Notes under the pieces: model-generated | Told to the model about the DNA's origin: nothing | Databases searched by the model: none | The model's input: only the letters and a program-made list of their open reading frames with translations | Shown: positions 17,304 through 27,542 of the stretch, piece after piece | Layout: each line of letters begins with the position of its first letter | Position numbering within the stretch: position 1 is the first letter of the stretch | Made by a program: the position numbers and the translations under genes | From: Dyadobacter crusticola DSM 16708 | GTDB taxonomy: Bacteria; Bacteroidota; Bacteroidia; Cytophagales; Spirosomataceae | Assembly (NCBI RefSeq): GCF_000701505.1 | Contig: NZ_JNJB01000011.1 | Coordinates: 186,001-250,000, forward strand | Direction: 5' to 3' | DNA length: 64,000 nucleotides

Positions 17304-17909
17304 TTACTTAGAGTACAACTCGACTATGAGCTGCTCATTGATGTTTTCAGGAATTTGTTCACGCTCAGGGAAGGTTACAAACTTACCCGAAAGTTGTTGT
17401 CCATCCCATTCAAGCCAGTTGAATCCACGTGAGCTATGACCAGCAAGGCTGTCAGTCACTGCTTCAAGTGATTTGGACTTTTCACGAACAGTAACTACTT
17501 GTCCTGGACGAAGAGAATATGAAGGAATATTTACGATCTCACCATCAACCAGAATATGTTTGTGAGATACCAATTGTCTGGCAGCTCTTCTAGTTGGAGC
17601 TATTCCGAGGCGGTAAACTGTGTTATCAAGACGTGCTTCGCAGTATTTCAATAGGTTTTCACCAGTAATACCTTCTTTTACGGAAGCCTTCTCGAACAAA
17701 TTACGGAATTGTCTTTCAAGAATACCGTAGATGAATTTTACCTTTTGCTTTTCCATTAATTGCAAAGCATACTCCGACTTCTTGGAGCGGCGACCCTTAC
17801 CATGAATTCCAGGAGGGTAATTTTTCTTAGCAAGTGCCTTACTTGGACCTAAAATTGGTTCTCCGTAACGTCTCGCAATCTTCGATTTGGGACCTGTATA
17901 ACGTGCCAT
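17304..17909 (-). CDS. rpsD: Ribosomal protein S4
   Basis: A 201-residue S4 of the zinc-free form (no CxxC in [18 protein letters not shown]). The S4 RNA-binding domain is seen in [31 protein letters not shown] with [15 protein letters not shown], and the ending [17 protein letters not shown] is typical. S4 is a 16S rRNA assembly initiator and a known translational regulator of its operon in other bacteria; the spacer hairpin downstream fits some control at this point. Confidence 0.98.
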   Translation of the reverse strand: MARYTGPKSKIARRYGEPILGPSKALAKKNYPPGIHGKGRRSKKSEYALQLMEKQKVKFIYGILERQFRNLFEKASVKEGITGENLLKYCEARLDNTVYRLGIAPTRRAARQLVSHKHILVDGEIVNIPSYSLRPGQVVTVREKSKSLEAVTDSLAGHSSRGFNWLEWDGQQLSGKFVTFPEREQIPENINEQLIVELYSK

Positions 17910-17985
17910 TAAAAACTTATTTGTTTAACTATTAAATTAAAACCATTCTGTAACCCCAGTGTCCAAATTACGAATGGATATTTGA

Positions 17986-18381
17986 CTAGACTCTACGACG
18001 TTTTGGAGGGCGGCAGCCGTTGTGAGGCAGCGGAGTGATATCGCGGATTGTTGTTACCTCGATTCCGGCATTCTGGATAGTACGGATCGCTGATTCACGT
18101 CCTGATCCAGGTCCTTTGACAAAAACCTCTGCCTTGCGCATTCCTAAATCAAACGCAACTTGCGCTGCGCTCTGAGCTGCTGTTTGTGCAGCATAAGGAG
18201 TGTTCTTTTTTGATCCACGGAATCCCATTTTACCTGCGGAACCCCAGGATATAACCTGACCATTACTATTGGTAATGGAGATAATTATATTATTGAAGGA
18301 GGCTTTGATGTGAACCTGACCAACAGACTCAACAACAACAACTCTCTTTTTTGCTTTATCTTTTCTTTTATTTTGTGCCAT
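17986..18381 (-). CDS. rpsK: Ribosomal protein S11
   Basis: A 131-residue S11: basic N terminus, then [37 protein letters not shown]-type core and the C-terminal signature [18 protein letters not shown]. Length is standard. Transcribed 41 bases after rpsM in the usual rpsM-rpsK-rpsD order. Confidence 0.98.
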   Translation of the reverse strand: MAQNKRKDKAKKRVVVVESVGQVHIKASFNNIIISITNSNGQVISWGSAGKMGFRGSKKNTPYAAQTAAQSAAQVAFDLGMRKAEVFVKGPGSGRESAIRTIQNAGIEVTTIRDITPLPHNGCRPPKRRRV

Positions 18382-18422
18382 TGCTCAAGGGAAATAAGTG
18401 TGGCTGCGCCACCGCTCATTGT

Positions 18423-18800
18423 TTATTTAGTAGCCTTTTTCTTGTTAGCGATTGTCTTACGCTTACCCTTACGAGTACGAGAATTGTTCTTCGTTCTTTG
18501 TCCGCGAAGTGGCAATCCCTTACGATGACGAAGTCCTCTGTAACAAGCAATGTCCATCAAGCGTTTGATGCTCAGTTGAACCTCAGACTTAAGTGCACCC
18601 TCTACTTTATATTCTCCGGCTATAACCGCACGAATCGCACCAGACTCGTCGTCTGTCCAGTCTATAACTTTCTTATTCAAATCCACTCCCGCCTTATCTA
18701 GAATTTTCTTCGCAGAACTGCGACCAATTCCAAAAATGTACGTTAACGAGATTTCGCCTCTTTTACGGTCGGGAATATCAACTCCTGAAATACGTGCCAT
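18423..18800 (-). CDS. rpsM: Ribosomal protein S13
   Basis: A 125-residue S13 with [25 protein letters not shown] (helix-hairpin-helix), the conserved [28 protein letters not shown] tail motif in two adjacent parts, and a lysine-rich end. It starts four bases past the rpmJ stop, so the two are closely coupled. Confidence 0.98.
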   Translation of the reverse strand: MARISGVDIPDRKRGEISLTYIFGIGRSSAKKILDKAGVDLNKKVIDWTDDESGAIRAVIAGEYKVEGALKSEVQLSIKRLMDIACYRGLRHRKGLPLRGQRTKNNSRTRKGKRKTIANKKKATK

Positions 18801-18804
18801 ATGA

Positions 18805-18921
18805 TTAACCTTGTCTTTGTTTATACCGTGGGTTCTTCTTATTAATTACATATACCTTACCCTTCCGGCGTATAACCTTGCAGTCCTCGCTGCGCTTCTT
18901 AACTGATGCTTTGACTTTCAT
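18805..18921 (-). CDS. rpmJ: Ribosomal protein L36, zinc-free form
   Basis: A 38-residue ORF read directly from the minus strand between infA and rpsM: it opens with [10 protein letters not shown] and closes with NPRYKQRQG, with [11 protein letters not shown] between, which is the L36 pattern. The Cys-Cys-Cys-His zinc site of the standard form is lost: only C14 remains and the usual CSxxKH part reads NKKNPRY. It is therefore the C-minus type. Position between infA and rpsM is the canonical one. Confidence 0.95.
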   Translation of the reverse strand: MKVKASVKKRSEDCKVIRRKGKVYVINKKNPRYKQRQG

Positions 18922-18960
18922 CTGAGTATACTTAAGTGTTAATTTGAGGTGATCGACTCC

Positions 18961-19179
18961 TTACTTGTACCGATAGGTGATTCTCGCCTTCGAGAGGTCA
19001 TAAGGAGACATTTCTAATTTTACACGGTCTCCCGGTAATATCTTGATATAGTGCATTCTCATTTTTCCTGAAATATGAGCAATCACTTCATGCTTGTTTT
19101 CTAATACAACACGAAACATTGCGTTTGACAATGCTTCGAGAATAACTCCGTCTTGTTCGATTGATGCTTGTTTTGCCAT
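18961..19179 (-). CDS. infA: Translation initiation factor IF-1
   Basis: A 72-residue OB-fold protein with [56 protein letters not shown] split over the family core, and the ending RITYRYK. It binds the ribosomal A site during initiation. It follows map by 12 bases and precedes rpmJ by 39 bases. Confidence 0.98.
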   Translation of the reverse strand: MAKQASIEQDGVILEALSNAMFRVVLENKHEVIAHISGKMRMHYIKILPGDRVKLEMSPYDLSKARITYRYK

Positions 19180-19191
19180 TCGTAGCGTTTA

Positions 19192-19989
19192 TTACTTTAC
19201 TTCTACCATTAGGCTGGTGTTGGCCGTCACTTTCTCTATGTAATCGAATGTCGTTAGAATCTCTGCTTTACCCTTCCTTACCACTACCGTATGTTCAAAA
19301 TGCGCCGAATATTTGCGATCCGTTGTTCGGATAGTCCAGCCATCCCGTTCTTGCAACACTGATTTTGTACCAAGATTTATCATAGGTTCAATTGCCAGCA
19401 CCATTCCCTCTCGCAATTTCACACCTTTGCCTCTTTTACCGTAGTTTGGTACCTCCGGACTCTCATGAAGCTCTCTACCCACCCCGTGGCCAACTAATTC
19501 ACGCACCACTGAGTACCCTCTATCTTCAACGTAAGATTGGATTGCGTAACCAATGTCGCCCATTCTTAGTCCATCAACAGCCTGCTCTATCCCTCTGTAA
19601 AGAGACTTTTTTGTAGCTGTTAAGAGATCCATTATTTCTTTAGATACTTCTCCAACCGGGTATGTGTATGCACTATCACTATGGTATCCTCTCAACTTAA
19701 CTCCACAGTCCACAGAGATGATATCCCCATCCTTCAACACATATCCACTAGGAAATCCGTGGACTACAACCTCATTCACAGAAATACAAAGTGAGGCAGG
19801 GAAATTATTGAATCCCTTAAAAGAAGGTATTCCTCCATACGATCTAATATACTCCTCTGCAATCGCGTCAAGCTTTTTAGTTGCAACTCCCGGTTTAACC
19901 CAGGCCGCTACTTCTGCATGAGCTTTTCCCAGAACTTGGGCACTCTCTTTGATAAGGTCAATTTCTTCCTCTGTCTTCAAATAAATCAT
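19192..19989 (-). CDS. map: Methionine aminopeptidase, type I
   Basis: A 265-residue metallopeptidase that removes initiator Met. The metal ligands and substrate residues are in VVHGFPSGYVLKDGDIISVDCGV, GYHSDSAYT, LVGHGVGRELHESPEVPNYG, MVLAIEPMINLG and FEHTVVV, the normal pita-bread order D-D-H-E-E. No N-terminal zinc-finger extension, so type Ia-like. It starts six bases after secY. Confidence 0.98.
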   Translation of the reverse strand: MIYLKTEEEIDLIKESAQVLGKAHAEVAAWVKPGVATKKLDAIAEEYIRSYGGIPSFKGFNNFPASLCISVNEVVVHGFPSGYVLKDGDIISVDCGVKLRGYHSDSAYTYPVGEVSKEIMDLLTATKKSLYRGIEQAVDGLRMGDIGYAIQSYVEDRGYSVVRELVGHGVGRELHESPEVPNYGKRGKGVKLREGMVLAIEPMINLGTKSVLQERDGWTIRTTDRKYSAHFEHTVVVRKGKAEILTTFDYIEKVTANTSLMVEVK

Positions 19990-19995
19990 TCTCTT

Positions 19996-21309
19996 CTAGA
20001 TAGCAACGCTCTCCGTTCTACCTTTTACTCTTCCGGACTTCATCAAACCCTCATAACGGCGCATCAACAAATAACTCTCCACTTGCTGTAGTGTATCGAG
20101 AACGACTCCAACCATAATGAGAAGCGAGGTCCCGCCAAAGAAGTGCGCAAAATCCGTAGACACACCCAGCAAACTCGCAAATGCCGGCAATGTTGCGACA
20201 ATTGCTAACATGATTGAACCAGGGAAAGTAATCCTATCTAAAATCGAGCTAATATATTCTGACGTTTGCTGACCAGGCTTAACACCGGGAATGAAACCGC
20301 CACCTCTTTTCATATCGTCTGCAATCTGTTGTGGATTGACAGAAATGGCCGTATAGAAAAAAGTAAATACTATGATCAAAAATGCGAACAACAAGTTATA
20401 CTGCCACGTGGTATAATTTGCAAAAATAGTAGCGATGTTACTGGCAAAGTCGCTTTTCTCAGCAAAATAGGAAGCACCTAAAGATGGGATAAACATCAAC
20501 GCCTGAGCAAAAATGATCGGCATAACTCCAGCAGCGTTGAGTTTCAAAGGAAGATATTGACGCTGGCCGCCCATTACCCTATTACCCACAACCTGCTTGG
20601 CATATTGAATAGGTATTCTTCGAACAGCCTGTGTTAACATAACCGCACCCATAATCACAAAATACAATGCAACTATTTCAAGTACGAAAAGCAAAATCTG
20701 GCCACTTCCCCTAGAAACAAACTCTTTATAAATTGCACCAGGGAACCTCGAAACAATACCAATCATAATTAGCATCGAGATCCCATTCCCAATGCCCTTA
20801 TCAGTGATTCTCTCGCCCAACCACATACAAAACATGGTACCGGCAGTTAGTACAAAAACAGAAGAGATTGAAAATAAGCTGCGACTCACTAACAGCGCCT
20901 CATCAGGCACCGTTGTGTTAAGATATGCGGTTCCTTGAACAAGGGTAACAACGATCGTTAAAACCCGGGTGATTTGGTTTAGCTTCTTCCTCCCTGACTC
21001 ACCTTCTTTCTGCATCTTCTGAAAATAAGGCAAAGCCATTGTCAAAAGCTGAATGGCGATGGAAGCAGAAATGTAAGGCATGATACCTAATGCAAAAATG
21101 GAAGCCTTGCTAAAAGCCCCACCTAAAAAAGTATCTAAAAGGCCCAACAATCCTTGCGAGGATACATTCATCTGATCAGGTTCAACACCTGGCAATGCGA
21201 CGTAGGACCCCAGACGGAAAATTGTTATAAACAAAAGAGTGTTGAGAATACGTGTTCTCAACTCCTCAATTGCAAATATATGCTTAATAGTCTCTAAAAA
21301 TCGTTTCAT
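19996..21309 (-). CDS. secY: Protein translocase subunit SecY
   Basis: A 437-residue channel protein with ten predicted membrane segments. Signatures: TRILNTLLFITIFRLGSYVALPGV, the plug and lateral-gate region SIFALGIMPYISASIAIQLL, TDKGIGNGISMLI, YTAISVNPQQIADDMKRGGGFIPGVKPGQ-type region and the C-terminal LLMRRYEG. Located after rplO as in most spc operons. Confidence 0.98.
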   Translation of the reverse strand: MKRFLETIKHIFAIEELRTRILNTLLFITIFRLGSYVALPGVEPDQMNVSSQGLLGLLDTFLGGAFSKASIFALGIMPYISASIAIQLLTMALPYFQKMQKEGESGRKKLNQITRVLTIVVTLVQGTAYLNTTVPDEALLVSRSLFSISSVFVLTAGTMFCMWLGERITDKGIGNGISMLIMIGIVSRFPGAIYKEFVSRGSGQILLFVLEIVALYFVIMGAVMLTQAVRRIPIQYAKQVVGNRVMGGQRQYLPLKLNAAGVMPIIFAQALMFIPSLGASYFAEKSDFASNIATIFANYTTWQYNLLFAFLIIVFTFFYTAISVNPQQIADDMKRGGGFIPGVKPGQQTSEYISSILDRITFPGSIMLAIVATLPAFASLLGVSTDFAHFFGGTSLLIMVGVVLDTLQQVESYLLMRRYEGLMKSGRVKGRTESVAI

Positions 21310-21364
21310 TTTGTGGGTCTACATTAGCTATCCTGAGCAACTGTCAAATCACCGAACAGCGTAA

Positions 21365-21811
21365 TTACAACTTGATCGCCTTACCGCCTGCTTTCTCAAT
21401 CGCTTCAAGCGCAGTCGCGGAGAACCCATGAGCATGAATCTCAACAGCAGCTGACAACTCTCCTCTACTAAGAATCTTAACGAGATCCTTTTTCGCACAC
21501 AAACCATTTTCGATAATTACCTCGGGAGTTATAACGCTAACACCGATTCTCTCCGCTAATGCCTGGATCGCATCCAAATTAAGAGCTTTGTATTCGGTCC
21601 TATTAATATTATGAAAGCCAAATTTAGGCAAACGTCTTTGAAGCGGCATTTGTCCACCTTCAAAGCCTAACTTACGGCTGTATCCTGATCTGGATTGTGC
21701 CCCTTTATGTCCACGTGCAGAGGTTCCGCCTTTGCCGGATCCCTGACCACGCCCAACCCGCTTTCCAACTTTAACAGATCCCGCAGCTGGTTTTAACGAA
21801 CTAAGATTCAT
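21365..21811 (-). CDS. rplO: Ribosomal protein L15
   Basis: A 148-residue L15 with the glycine-rich N-terminal part [44 protein letters not shown] and the C-terminal [23 protein letters not shown]. Starts 14 bases after rpmD. Confidence 0.98.
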   Translation of the reverse strand: MNLSSLKPAAGSVKVGKRVGRGQGSGKGGTSARGHKGAQSRSGYSRKLGFEGGQMPLQRRLPKFGFHNINRTEYKALNLDAIQALAERIGVSVITPEVIIENGLCAKKDLVKILSRGELSAAVEIHAHGFSATALEAIEKAGGKAIKL

Positions 21812-21825
21812 ACAATTCGTATATA

Positions 21826-22005
21826 TTAAATTTCCTCAACTTTAACCAAATGGCTTACTTTGCGAATCATCCCCGCAATAGCATCGCTATTCTCCTTCTC
21901 AACCGACCTGTTCAATTTACCTAGACCAAGAGCCTTGATGGTAAGCTTCTGACGCTCCGGACGATCAATTGTGCTTTTTACTTGTGTAATACGTACTTTT
22001 GACAT
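21826..22005 (-). CDS. rpmD: Ribosomal protein L30
   Basis: A 59-residue ORF read directly from the minus strand between rpsE and rplO. It contains [37 protein letters not shown] and [14 protein letters not shown], the normal L30 pattern, and ends with TAA at 21826. Gene order rpsE-rpmD-rplO is the standard one. Confidence 0.96.
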   Translation of the reverse strand: MSKVRITQVKSTIDRPERQKLTIKALGLGKLNRSVEKENSDAIAGMIRKVSHLVKVEEI

Positions 22006-22035
22006 GATTACTCTCAGATATAGGAAATCCTAAGA

Positions 22036-22551
22036 TTATCCGTTAAATACTTTTTCCAGCTTCACACTACGTTGAAAAGCAACCTGATGAGGAGCTCTCA
22101 TTTTCAAAAGAGCATCAATTGTCGCCTTAATTACATTGTGAGGATTTGATGAGCCCTTGGACTTAGCAAGTACATCTTTAATTCCTGCACTCTCAAGAAC
22201 AGCTCTCATTGGGCCGCCTGCTAGTACACCAGTACCTGGCGCAGCTGGCTTAATCAAAACGAAACCGCCACTAAACTTACCCTCCATTTCGTGAGGTACA
22301 GTATGTTTCAGCATTGGAACTTGAATCAGGTTCTTTTTTGCATCATCAATTCCCTTAGCAATTGCGTCGGTCACTTCATTGGCTTTCCCTAATCCATAAC
22401 CAACAACACCATTACCATCTCCAACTACAACAATGGCTGAAAAACTGAAGCGACGACCGCCCTTTACTACTTTTGCTACCCGATTGATGGCAACAACGCG
22501 CTCTTTCAAATCGGACTCATTAACCTTCGAAGGTCTTGTATTTATAGACAT
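22036..22551 (-). CDS. rpsE: Ribosomal protein S5
   Basis: A 171-residue S5: double-stranded RNA-binding N domain ([29 protein letters not shown]) and C domain with [17 protein letters not shown] and [19 protein letters not shown]. Normal length; 14 bases after rplR. Confidence 0.98.
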   Translation of the reverse strand: MSINTRPSKVNESDLKERVVAINRVAKVVKGGRRFSFSAIVVVGDGNGVVGYGLGKANEVTDAIAKGIDDAKKNLIQVPMLKHTVPHEMEGKFSGGFVLIKPAAPGTGVLAGGPMRAVLESAGIKDVLAKSKGSSNPHNVIKATIDALLKMRAPHQVAFQRSVKLEKVFNG

Positions 22552-22565
22552 AGTCTTTGTTATAC

Positions 22566-22919
22566 TTAGAATTTCAGGCCACCCTCACGGGCTCCTTCGG
22601 CCAATGCTTTTACTTTTCCATGGTACAAATATCCGTTACGATCAAAAACTACCGCCTGAATACCTGCTTCCTGAGCCTTCTCGGCTATCTTCTTTCCAAC
22701 TTGAAGAGCTATCTCCACATTAGAGTTCTCCTTTCTTCCACCCAAATCTACTGACGACGCGCTAGCCAACGTAACTCCATTAATATCGTCAATAATCTGT
22801 GCATAAATACTCGTATTTGAACGGAAAACCGACAACCTCGGACGTTCCGTACTACCTTTGACTCTCTTACGAATATGGAGCTTGAGGCGTTGTCTTCTAT
22901 CTGTTTTTGCGTTAGCCAT
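22566..22919 (-). CDS. rplR: Ribosomal protein L18
   Basis: A 117-residue L18 with [33 protein letters not shown] and [24 protein letters not shown]; it binds 5S rRNA. Usual place after rplF. Confidence 0.98.
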   Translation of the reverse strand: MANAKTDRRQRLKLHIRKRVKGSTERPRLSVFRSNTSIYAQIIDDINGVTLASASSVDLGGRKENSNVEIALQVGKKIAEKAQEAGIQAVVFDRNGYLYHGKVKALAEGAREGGLKF

Positions 22920-22966
22920 TGTAATCTTATCTAACTTTGTTTATAACATTATTCTGTGGCAACGAA

Positions 22967-23524
22967 TTACTTCTTAGAAGCAGACTTACCAGCCTTACGA
23001 CGTACAATCTCACCAACAAAACGAATACCCTTACCTTTGTAAGGCTCAACTTTCCTAAGCGATTTGATCTTAGCAGCTACCGAACCGATCAACTCCTTAT
23101 CGATACCTTCTAAAATCACCTTAGGATTCTGTCCTTTCTCCGACGTTGTAGTGAGCTTAATCTCGGTAGGGATAGCCATAAAAATGTTGTGGGAATATCC
23201 TAACTGCAACTCCAAAACATTGTTAGCTGAACTAGCTTTATAACCAACTCCGATAATCTCCAATTCCTTTTTATACCCCTCACCAACGCCGATTACCATG
23301 TTGTTAATCAATGAACGATACAAACCATGCAATGCTTTGTGACGTTTTTGCTCAGTCGGGCGCTTTACAGTTAACTCATCACCTTCAACAGCAACAGTAA
23401 TATCGCTATCTACAGTCTGAGAAAGTGTCCCTTTGGGGCCTTTAACCGACACGACATTATCCTCACCAACCGCAACTGAAATTCCAGCTGGCAAAACGAT
23501 AACTTTATTTCCTATCCGTGACAT
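22967..23524 (-). CDS. rplF: Ribosomal protein L6
   Basis: A 185-residue L6 beginning MSRIGNKVIVLP, with the two homologous halves and the second-half signature EPYKGKGIRFVGEIVRRKAGKS. Starts 21 bases after rpsH. Confidence 0.98.
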   Translation of the reverse strand: MSRIGNKVIVLPAGISVAVGEDNVVSVKGPKGTLSQTVDSDITVAVEGDELTVKRPTEQKRHKALHGLYRSLINNMVIGVGEGYKKELEIIGVGYKASSANNVLELQLGYSHNIFMAIPTEIKLTTTSEKGQNPKVILEGIDKELIGSVAAKIKSLRKVEPYKGKGIRFVGEIVRRKAGKSASKK

Positions 23525-23545
23525 TTCCTGAATATCTTTAAAATA

Positions 23546-23944
23546 TTAATACACGAAACACAATACTTCGCCACCTACATTAAGGGTCTTCGCTTCCTTA
23601 TCGGTCATTACACCCTTAGATGTTGAAATTATTACAGTTCCTAATCCACCCAAAACGCGCGGCAATGTTGATGAACCTGAGTATTTCCTCAAACCAGGCT
23701 TACTTACCCTCTCCAATTTAACAATTGCAGATTGCTTTGTGACAGGATTATACTTCAAAGCGATTTTAATCGTTCCCTGAGGTCCAACCTCGTCAAACTT
23801 ATAGCTTTGGATGTACCCTTTATCAAAAAGTACTTTTGTAATCTCTTTTTTTATGTTGGATGCAGGTATCTCAACAACCCGGTGCTTCGCTTTGATAGCG
23901 TTTCTGAGTCTCGTCAGATAGTCTGCTATGGGATCCGTTAACAT
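23546..23944 (-). CDS. rpsH: Ribosomal protein S8
   Basis: A 132-residue S8 from the ATG at 23944 (MLTDPIADYLTRLRNA); a GTG seven codons upstream would give an atypical N terminus. The C-terminal STSKGVMTDKEAKTLNVGGEVLCFVY is the RNA-binding signature. S8 represses the spc operon by binding its mRNA in E. coli. A -7-like element lies just upstream. Confidence 0.97.
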   Translation of the reverse strand: MLTDPIADYLTRLRNAIKAKHRVVEIPASNIKKEITKVLFDKGYIQSYKFDEVGPQGTIKIALKYNPVTKQSAIVKLERVSKPGLRKYSGSSTLPRVLGGLGTVIISTSKGVMTDKEAKTLNVGGEVLCFVY

Positions 23945-23984
23945 TTTTATGCCAAGTTTAAACACCCCTTTTTAAACGGGAGTG

Positions 23985-23992
23985 CAAAGTTA
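23985..23992 (-). promoter_or_regulatory. Possible internal promoter before rpsH, -7 element
   Basis: Minus-strand TAACTTTG fits TAnnTTTG and is followed by CACTCCCG, resembling the rpsL and rplC promoters. It is 41 bases before the rpsH ATG, in the 77-base rpsN-rpsH spacer. No TTG at the right distance, so this is a weak call. Confidence 0.35.
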
Positions 23993-24021
23993 AGTAATTG
24001 AAATCAGAATTGAAAGTATTC

Positions 24022-24291
24022 TTACCAACTTGATTTAGTAACTCCCGGAATTTTTCCATCAGAAGCCATATCCCGGAATAGAACTCTTGAAATCCCGAAT
24101 TTACGCATATATCCTCTCGGTCTCCCTGTGATTTTGCATCGGTTGTGTAGACGAACCGGAGAAGAGTTACGCGGCAGCTTATCCAAACCAACCCAATCGC
24201 CAGCGGCCTTCAGCTTTGTACGCTTCTCAGCATATCTTTCTACCAGCGCCTGTCTTTTTCTTTCTCTCGCTTTTACTGATTCTTTTGCCAT
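24022..24291 (-). CDS. rpsN: Ribosomal protein S14, zinc-free form
   Basis: An 89-residue S14 lacking CxxC motifs, with [56 protein letters not shown] in two adjoining blocks, and the ending IPGVTKSSW. Normal place after rplE. Confidence 0.98.
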   Translation of the reverse strand: MAKESVKARERKRQALVERYAEKRTKLKAAGDWVGLDKLPRNSSPVRLHNRCKITGRPRGYMRKFGISRVLFRDMASDGKIPGVTKSSW

Positions 24292-24324
24292 TGTCGGTAA
24301 ATAAATCTTGTATTAAATATTATA

Positions 24325-24879
24325 TTATTTGCTGGCGTTAGTAAAAGGCATTCCTAACGCTTTCAACAATTCATAACTCTCTTCATCAGAGTTGGTGGAA
24401 GTAACAAACGTTATATCCATACCAGTGATCTTGTTCACCTTTTCGATGCTGATCTCAGGGAAGATAATCTGCTCCTTAACACCAAACGTGTAATTTCCTC
24501 TTCCGTCAAAACCCTTATCGCTGATCCCTTTGAAATCGCGAACCCTGGGCATTGCAATTGTAGTCAACCGGTCTAAAAACTCGTACATACGATCTCCACG
24601 AAGAGTGACCTTTGCACCAATTGGCATGTTCTCTCTCAGTTTGAAATTTGAAACCGCCTTTTTAGAAATTGTTGCTACTGCTCTCTGTCCTGTTATCAGG
24701 CTTAGTTCCTCAACTCCTGTATCAACTAGTTTTTTGTCTGCCACAGCAGCTCCGATACCTTTGTTGATCACGATCTTTGTCAAGCGAGGTACTTGCATAC
24801 TCGACTTATATTGGAACTTCTCTTTCAACTGCGAAACGACTTCGCTTGTGTACTTCTCTTTCAATCTTGGCTGTGCCAT
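24325..24879 (-). CDS. rplE: Ribosomal protein L5
   Basis: A 184-residue L5; the ATG at 24879 ([10 protein letters not shown]) is preferred to a TTG two codons earlier. Core motifs: [59 protein letters not shown] and [18 protein letters not shown]. It carries 5S rRNA into the large subunit. Confidence 0.98.
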   Translation of the reverse strand: MAQPRLKEKYTSEVVSQLKEKFQYKSSMQVPRLTKIVINKGIGAAVADKKLVDTGVEELSLITGQRAVATISKKAVSNFKLRENMPIGAKVTLRGDRMYEFLDRLTTIAMPRVRDFKGISDKGFDGRGNYTFGVKEQIIFPEISIEKVNKITGMDITFVTSTNSDEESYELLKALGMPFTNASK

Positions 24880-24946
24880 TTTCAAATTAGTTACGTGGAT
24901 TACCGACCCACTTGCTTTGCTACTAAACTAGAAACGCTAATGCCGG

Positions 24947-25288
24947 TTACAACAAATTACCGGTCTTTTTTGAAAAGCGCTGTAATTTACCTCCCTCATT
25001 AACCTTACGGCCTGTCCTAGTTGCTTCTCCTGTCTTTGGATCCACAACCATGAGGTTACTGATGTGAATAGCACCTTCTTTCTTTTCGATACTACCTTGT
25101 GGATTCTGAGCATTAGGTTTAACATGCTTTGTAATCATGTTAACGCCCTCCACTGTAGCTCTTTGCTTTTCAACCAGTACTTTCTTGATCACACCTGTTT
25201 CTCCCTTAGCATTACCTGAAATTACTTTCACGGTATCGCCTTTACGGATATGCAATTTTGCTGGTGCCTTTTTATCTTTAATTTCCAT
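24947..25288 (-). CDS. rplX: Ribosomal protein L24
   Basis: A 113-residue L24 with a KOW motif in [26 protein letters not shown] and [35 protein letters not shown]. Starts 40 bases after rplN. Confidence 0.97.
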   Translation of the reverse strand: MEIKDKKAPAKLHIRKGDTVKVISGNAKGETGVIKKVLVEKQRATVEGVNMITKHVKPNAQNPQGSIEKKEGAIHISNLMVVDPKTGEATRTGRKVNEGGKLQRFSKKTGNLL

Positions 25289-25328
25289 TGACGTATTCTC
25301 TTAATAGTTTAAAGAAATACCTTATTTC

Positions 25329-25697
25329 TTATAGCACTTCTGGTGCAAGTGACACAATTTTCATGAACTGCTTCTCACGCAACTCACGTGCAACTGGACC
25401 AAATATGCGGCTACCGCGAGGCTCGTCATTGTTGTTCAATAAAACTGCTGCGTTATCCTCAAAGCGGATATAAGTTCCATCCTTGCGACGTACCTCCTTC
25501 TTGGTACGAACAACTACGGCTTTTGAAACCGTTCCTTTTTTCATGTTGCTTGAAGATAGAGCCGACTTAACCGTAACTACGATCTTATCCCCTACCGAAG
25601 CATAGCGCTTTCCAGTTCCTCCAAGTACACGAATTACGAGTACTTCCTTAGCTCCACTGTTATCTGCTACTGACAGTCTTGATTCTTGCTGTACCAT
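25329..25697 (-). CDS. rplN: Ribosomal protein L14
   Basis: A 122-residue L14: [57 protein letters not shown] and [15 protein letters not shown]. Starts two bases after rpsQ. Confidence 0.98.
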   Translation of the reverse strand: MVQQESRLSVADNSGAKEVLVIRVLGGTGKRYASVGDKIVVTVKSALSSSNMKKGTVSKAVVVRTKKEVRRKDGTYIRFEDNAAVLLNNNDEPRGSRIFGPVARELREKQFMKIVSLAPEVL

Positions 25698-25699
25698 TA

Positions 25700-25963
25700 T
25701 TACTTAGCTTTTTCAAGGATTTCTACTAATCTCCAACGCTTGTTCTTGCTCAGCGGACGAGTTTCCATTACCCGAATCGTGTCGCCTATTCCAACCTCGT
25801 TTGTCTCATCATGAACCATCAACTTAGTCGTTTTGGTCATGAACTTACCATACTTGGCGTGCTTAACCTTACGTTCAACAGTGATCACGCAGGATTTCTC
25901 CATTTTGTTACTCACCACTTTACCTATTCTTTCTTTACGTAAATTTCTTTCTGTTGCCTCCAT
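25700..25963 (-). CDS. rpsQ: Ribosomal protein S17
   Basis: An 87-residue S17 with [33 protein letters not shown] and [28 protein letters not shown] fold binding 16S rRNA. It precedes rplN with a two-base gap. Confidence 0.98.
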   Translation of the reverse strand: MEATERNLRKERIGKVVSNKMEKSCVITVERKVKHAKYGKFMTKTTKLMVHDETNEVGIGDTIRVMETRPLSKNKRWRLVEILEKAK

Positions 25964-25977
25964 AATTTCAATCTGAT

Positions 25978-26172
25978 TTACTGCTGGTTAGATTTAGCCG
26001 ACAGCTCTGTCAAGAGTCTTGCAATTTCCTTACGTGAGGCGCGAATACGCAAAGGGTTTTCGATAGGTGAAATTGCATGAGCAAATTTCAATCGAAGTAA
26101 GCGCTCTCTCTCTTGGGCGATCTGCTCTTTAAGCTGATCTTGCGACAGATCCTTTATTTCTTTACTAGTCAT
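25978..26172 (-). CDS. rpmC: Ribosomal protein L29
   Basis: A 64-residue two-helix L29 with [30 protein letters not shown] and [16 protein letters not shown]. Standard place between rplP and rpsQ. Confidence 0.97.
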   Translation of the reverse strand: MTSKEIKDLSQDQLKEQIAQERERLLRLKFAHAISPIENPLRIRASRKEIARLLTELSAKSNQQ

Positions 26173-26216
26173 TGCTTTAAATGATTAACGTTCTGATTCC
26201 GTTCGGGACCCTTTTC

Positions 26217-26642
26217 CTATTCTTGGTAATCCCGACGTACCACGAACTTGGTTTTGATTGGCAACTTTTGTGCAGCCAAACGCAATGCTTCGTTGGCAGT
26301 ATCCAGCGCAACGCCAGTCGCCTCGAATATGATTGTTCCTGGCTTAACAGGAGCTACCCAATACTCCGGAGCACCTTTACCCTTACCCATACGAACCTCA
26401 GCAGGCTTCTTTGTAATAGGTTTATCAGGGAAAATACGGATCCAAACCTGGCCTTCACGTTTCATTGCACGTGTAACTGAGATACGAGCAGCTTCTATCT
26501 GACGTGCAGTCAACCAACCTGGTTCAAGAGCCTTAATAGCAAACGAACCAAAAGCGATTTCATGTCCACGTGTCGCTAAACCGTTGTATGAACCCTTTCC
26601 TTTCTGTTGCTTGCGAAATTTTGTCCTTTTCGGCTGTAACAT
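26217..26642 (-). CDS. rplP: Ribosomal protein L16
   Basis: A 141-residue L16: [26 protein letters not shown]-type region ([35 protein letters not shown] in part), [13 protein letters not shown] and [15 protein letters not shown]. Starts 39 bases past the rpsC stop. Confidence 0.98.
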   Translation of the reverse strand: MLQPKRTKFRKQQKGKGSYNGLATRGHEIAFGSFAIKALEPGWLTARQIEAARISVTRAMKREGQVWIRIFPDKPITKKPAEVRMGKGKGAPEYWVAPVKPGTIIFEATGVALDTANEALRLAAQKLPIKTKFVVRRDYQE

Positions 26643-26681
26643 GATTAATCTATTTGAACCGGCTTAACCGGAAATGCCTGA

Positions 26682-27524
26682 TTACTTCTTCTTGTTCTTG
26701 TTGTTATTATTGCTTCTCTTACGACGATCAGCATCACTACCGCCACTACCTTCGCCACGAGGAGCCCCGTCATTTCCTCTGCCGCCCCTTCTGTCACCAC
26801 GTCCGCCACGGTCGTTCCCGCCACGATCATTGCCGCCAGACGCACTGCGGTCAGCTCTGTCAGAAGCTGCTGTTGCAGCACTTGGAGTTAAGTCACGCTT
26901 CCCGTATAACTCACCCTTAAAGATCCAGACTTTAATTCCGATCTTTCCATAAATGGTTTGTGCTTCTGAAATAGCGTAATCTATATCAGCTCTTAAAGTA
27001 TGCAGCGGAATTCTACCCTCTTTGTATTCCTCTGTACGTGCCATTTCGGCACCACCCAGACGACCAGCAAGGCGAATCTTAATTCCTTGTGTTCCTACCC
27101 GCATTGCCGAAGCTATTGACTGCTTCATTGCACGGCGGTAAGAAATACGAGCCTGCAATTGTTGCGCGATGGCTTCACCAACCAACTTCGCATCGATTTC
27201 AGGACGTTTGATTTCATAGATGTTGATTTGGACATCTTTCCCTGTAATCTTCTTAAGCTCTTCTTTAATTTTATCAACTTCGCTACCACCTTTACCAATA
27301 ACAATACCCGGACGGGCAGTATGAATAGTAAGCGTGATACGTTTCAATGTACGCTCAATAACTACTTTCGATATCGACCCTTTTGGGATACGTGCCTTGA
27401 TGTAGTTACGGATTTTCTCATCCTCAACTAATTTGTCAGAGAAGTCTTTTCCTCCATACCAGCTTGACTCCCATCCTCTAACAATTCCTAGTCTCAGACC
27501 TATAGGATTAACCTTTTGTCCCAT
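26682..27524 (-). CDS. rpsC: Ribosomal protein S3 with long low-complexity tail
   Basis: Residues 1-215 are a standard S3: [15 protein letters not shown] domain with [19 protein letters not shown], and the C domain with [19 protein letters not shown] and [26 protein letters not shown]. The protein goes on to residue 280 with a tail rich in Gly, Arg, Asp and Asn (repeats such as GGNDRG and RGDRRGGRG) and a final N/K run. Most S3 proteins end after about 210-240 residues, so the tail is an addition; it resembles RGG-type RNA-binding segments. Confidence 0.97.
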   Translation of the reverse strand: MGQKVNPIGLRLGIVRGWESSWYGGKDFSDKLVEDEKIRNYIKARIPKGSISKVVIERTLKRITLTIHTARPGIVIGKGGSEVDKIKEELKKITGKDVQINIYEIKRPEIDAKLVGEAIAQQLQARISYRRAMKQSIASAMRVGTQGIKIRLAGRLGGAEMARTEEYKEGRIPLHTLRADIDYAISEAQTIYGKIGIKVWIFKGELYGKRDLTPSAATAASDRADRSASGGNDRGGNDRGGRGDRRGGRGNDGAPRGEGSGGSDADRRKRSNNNNKNKKK

Positions 27525-27542
27525 TCGATATAGATCGTTTAC

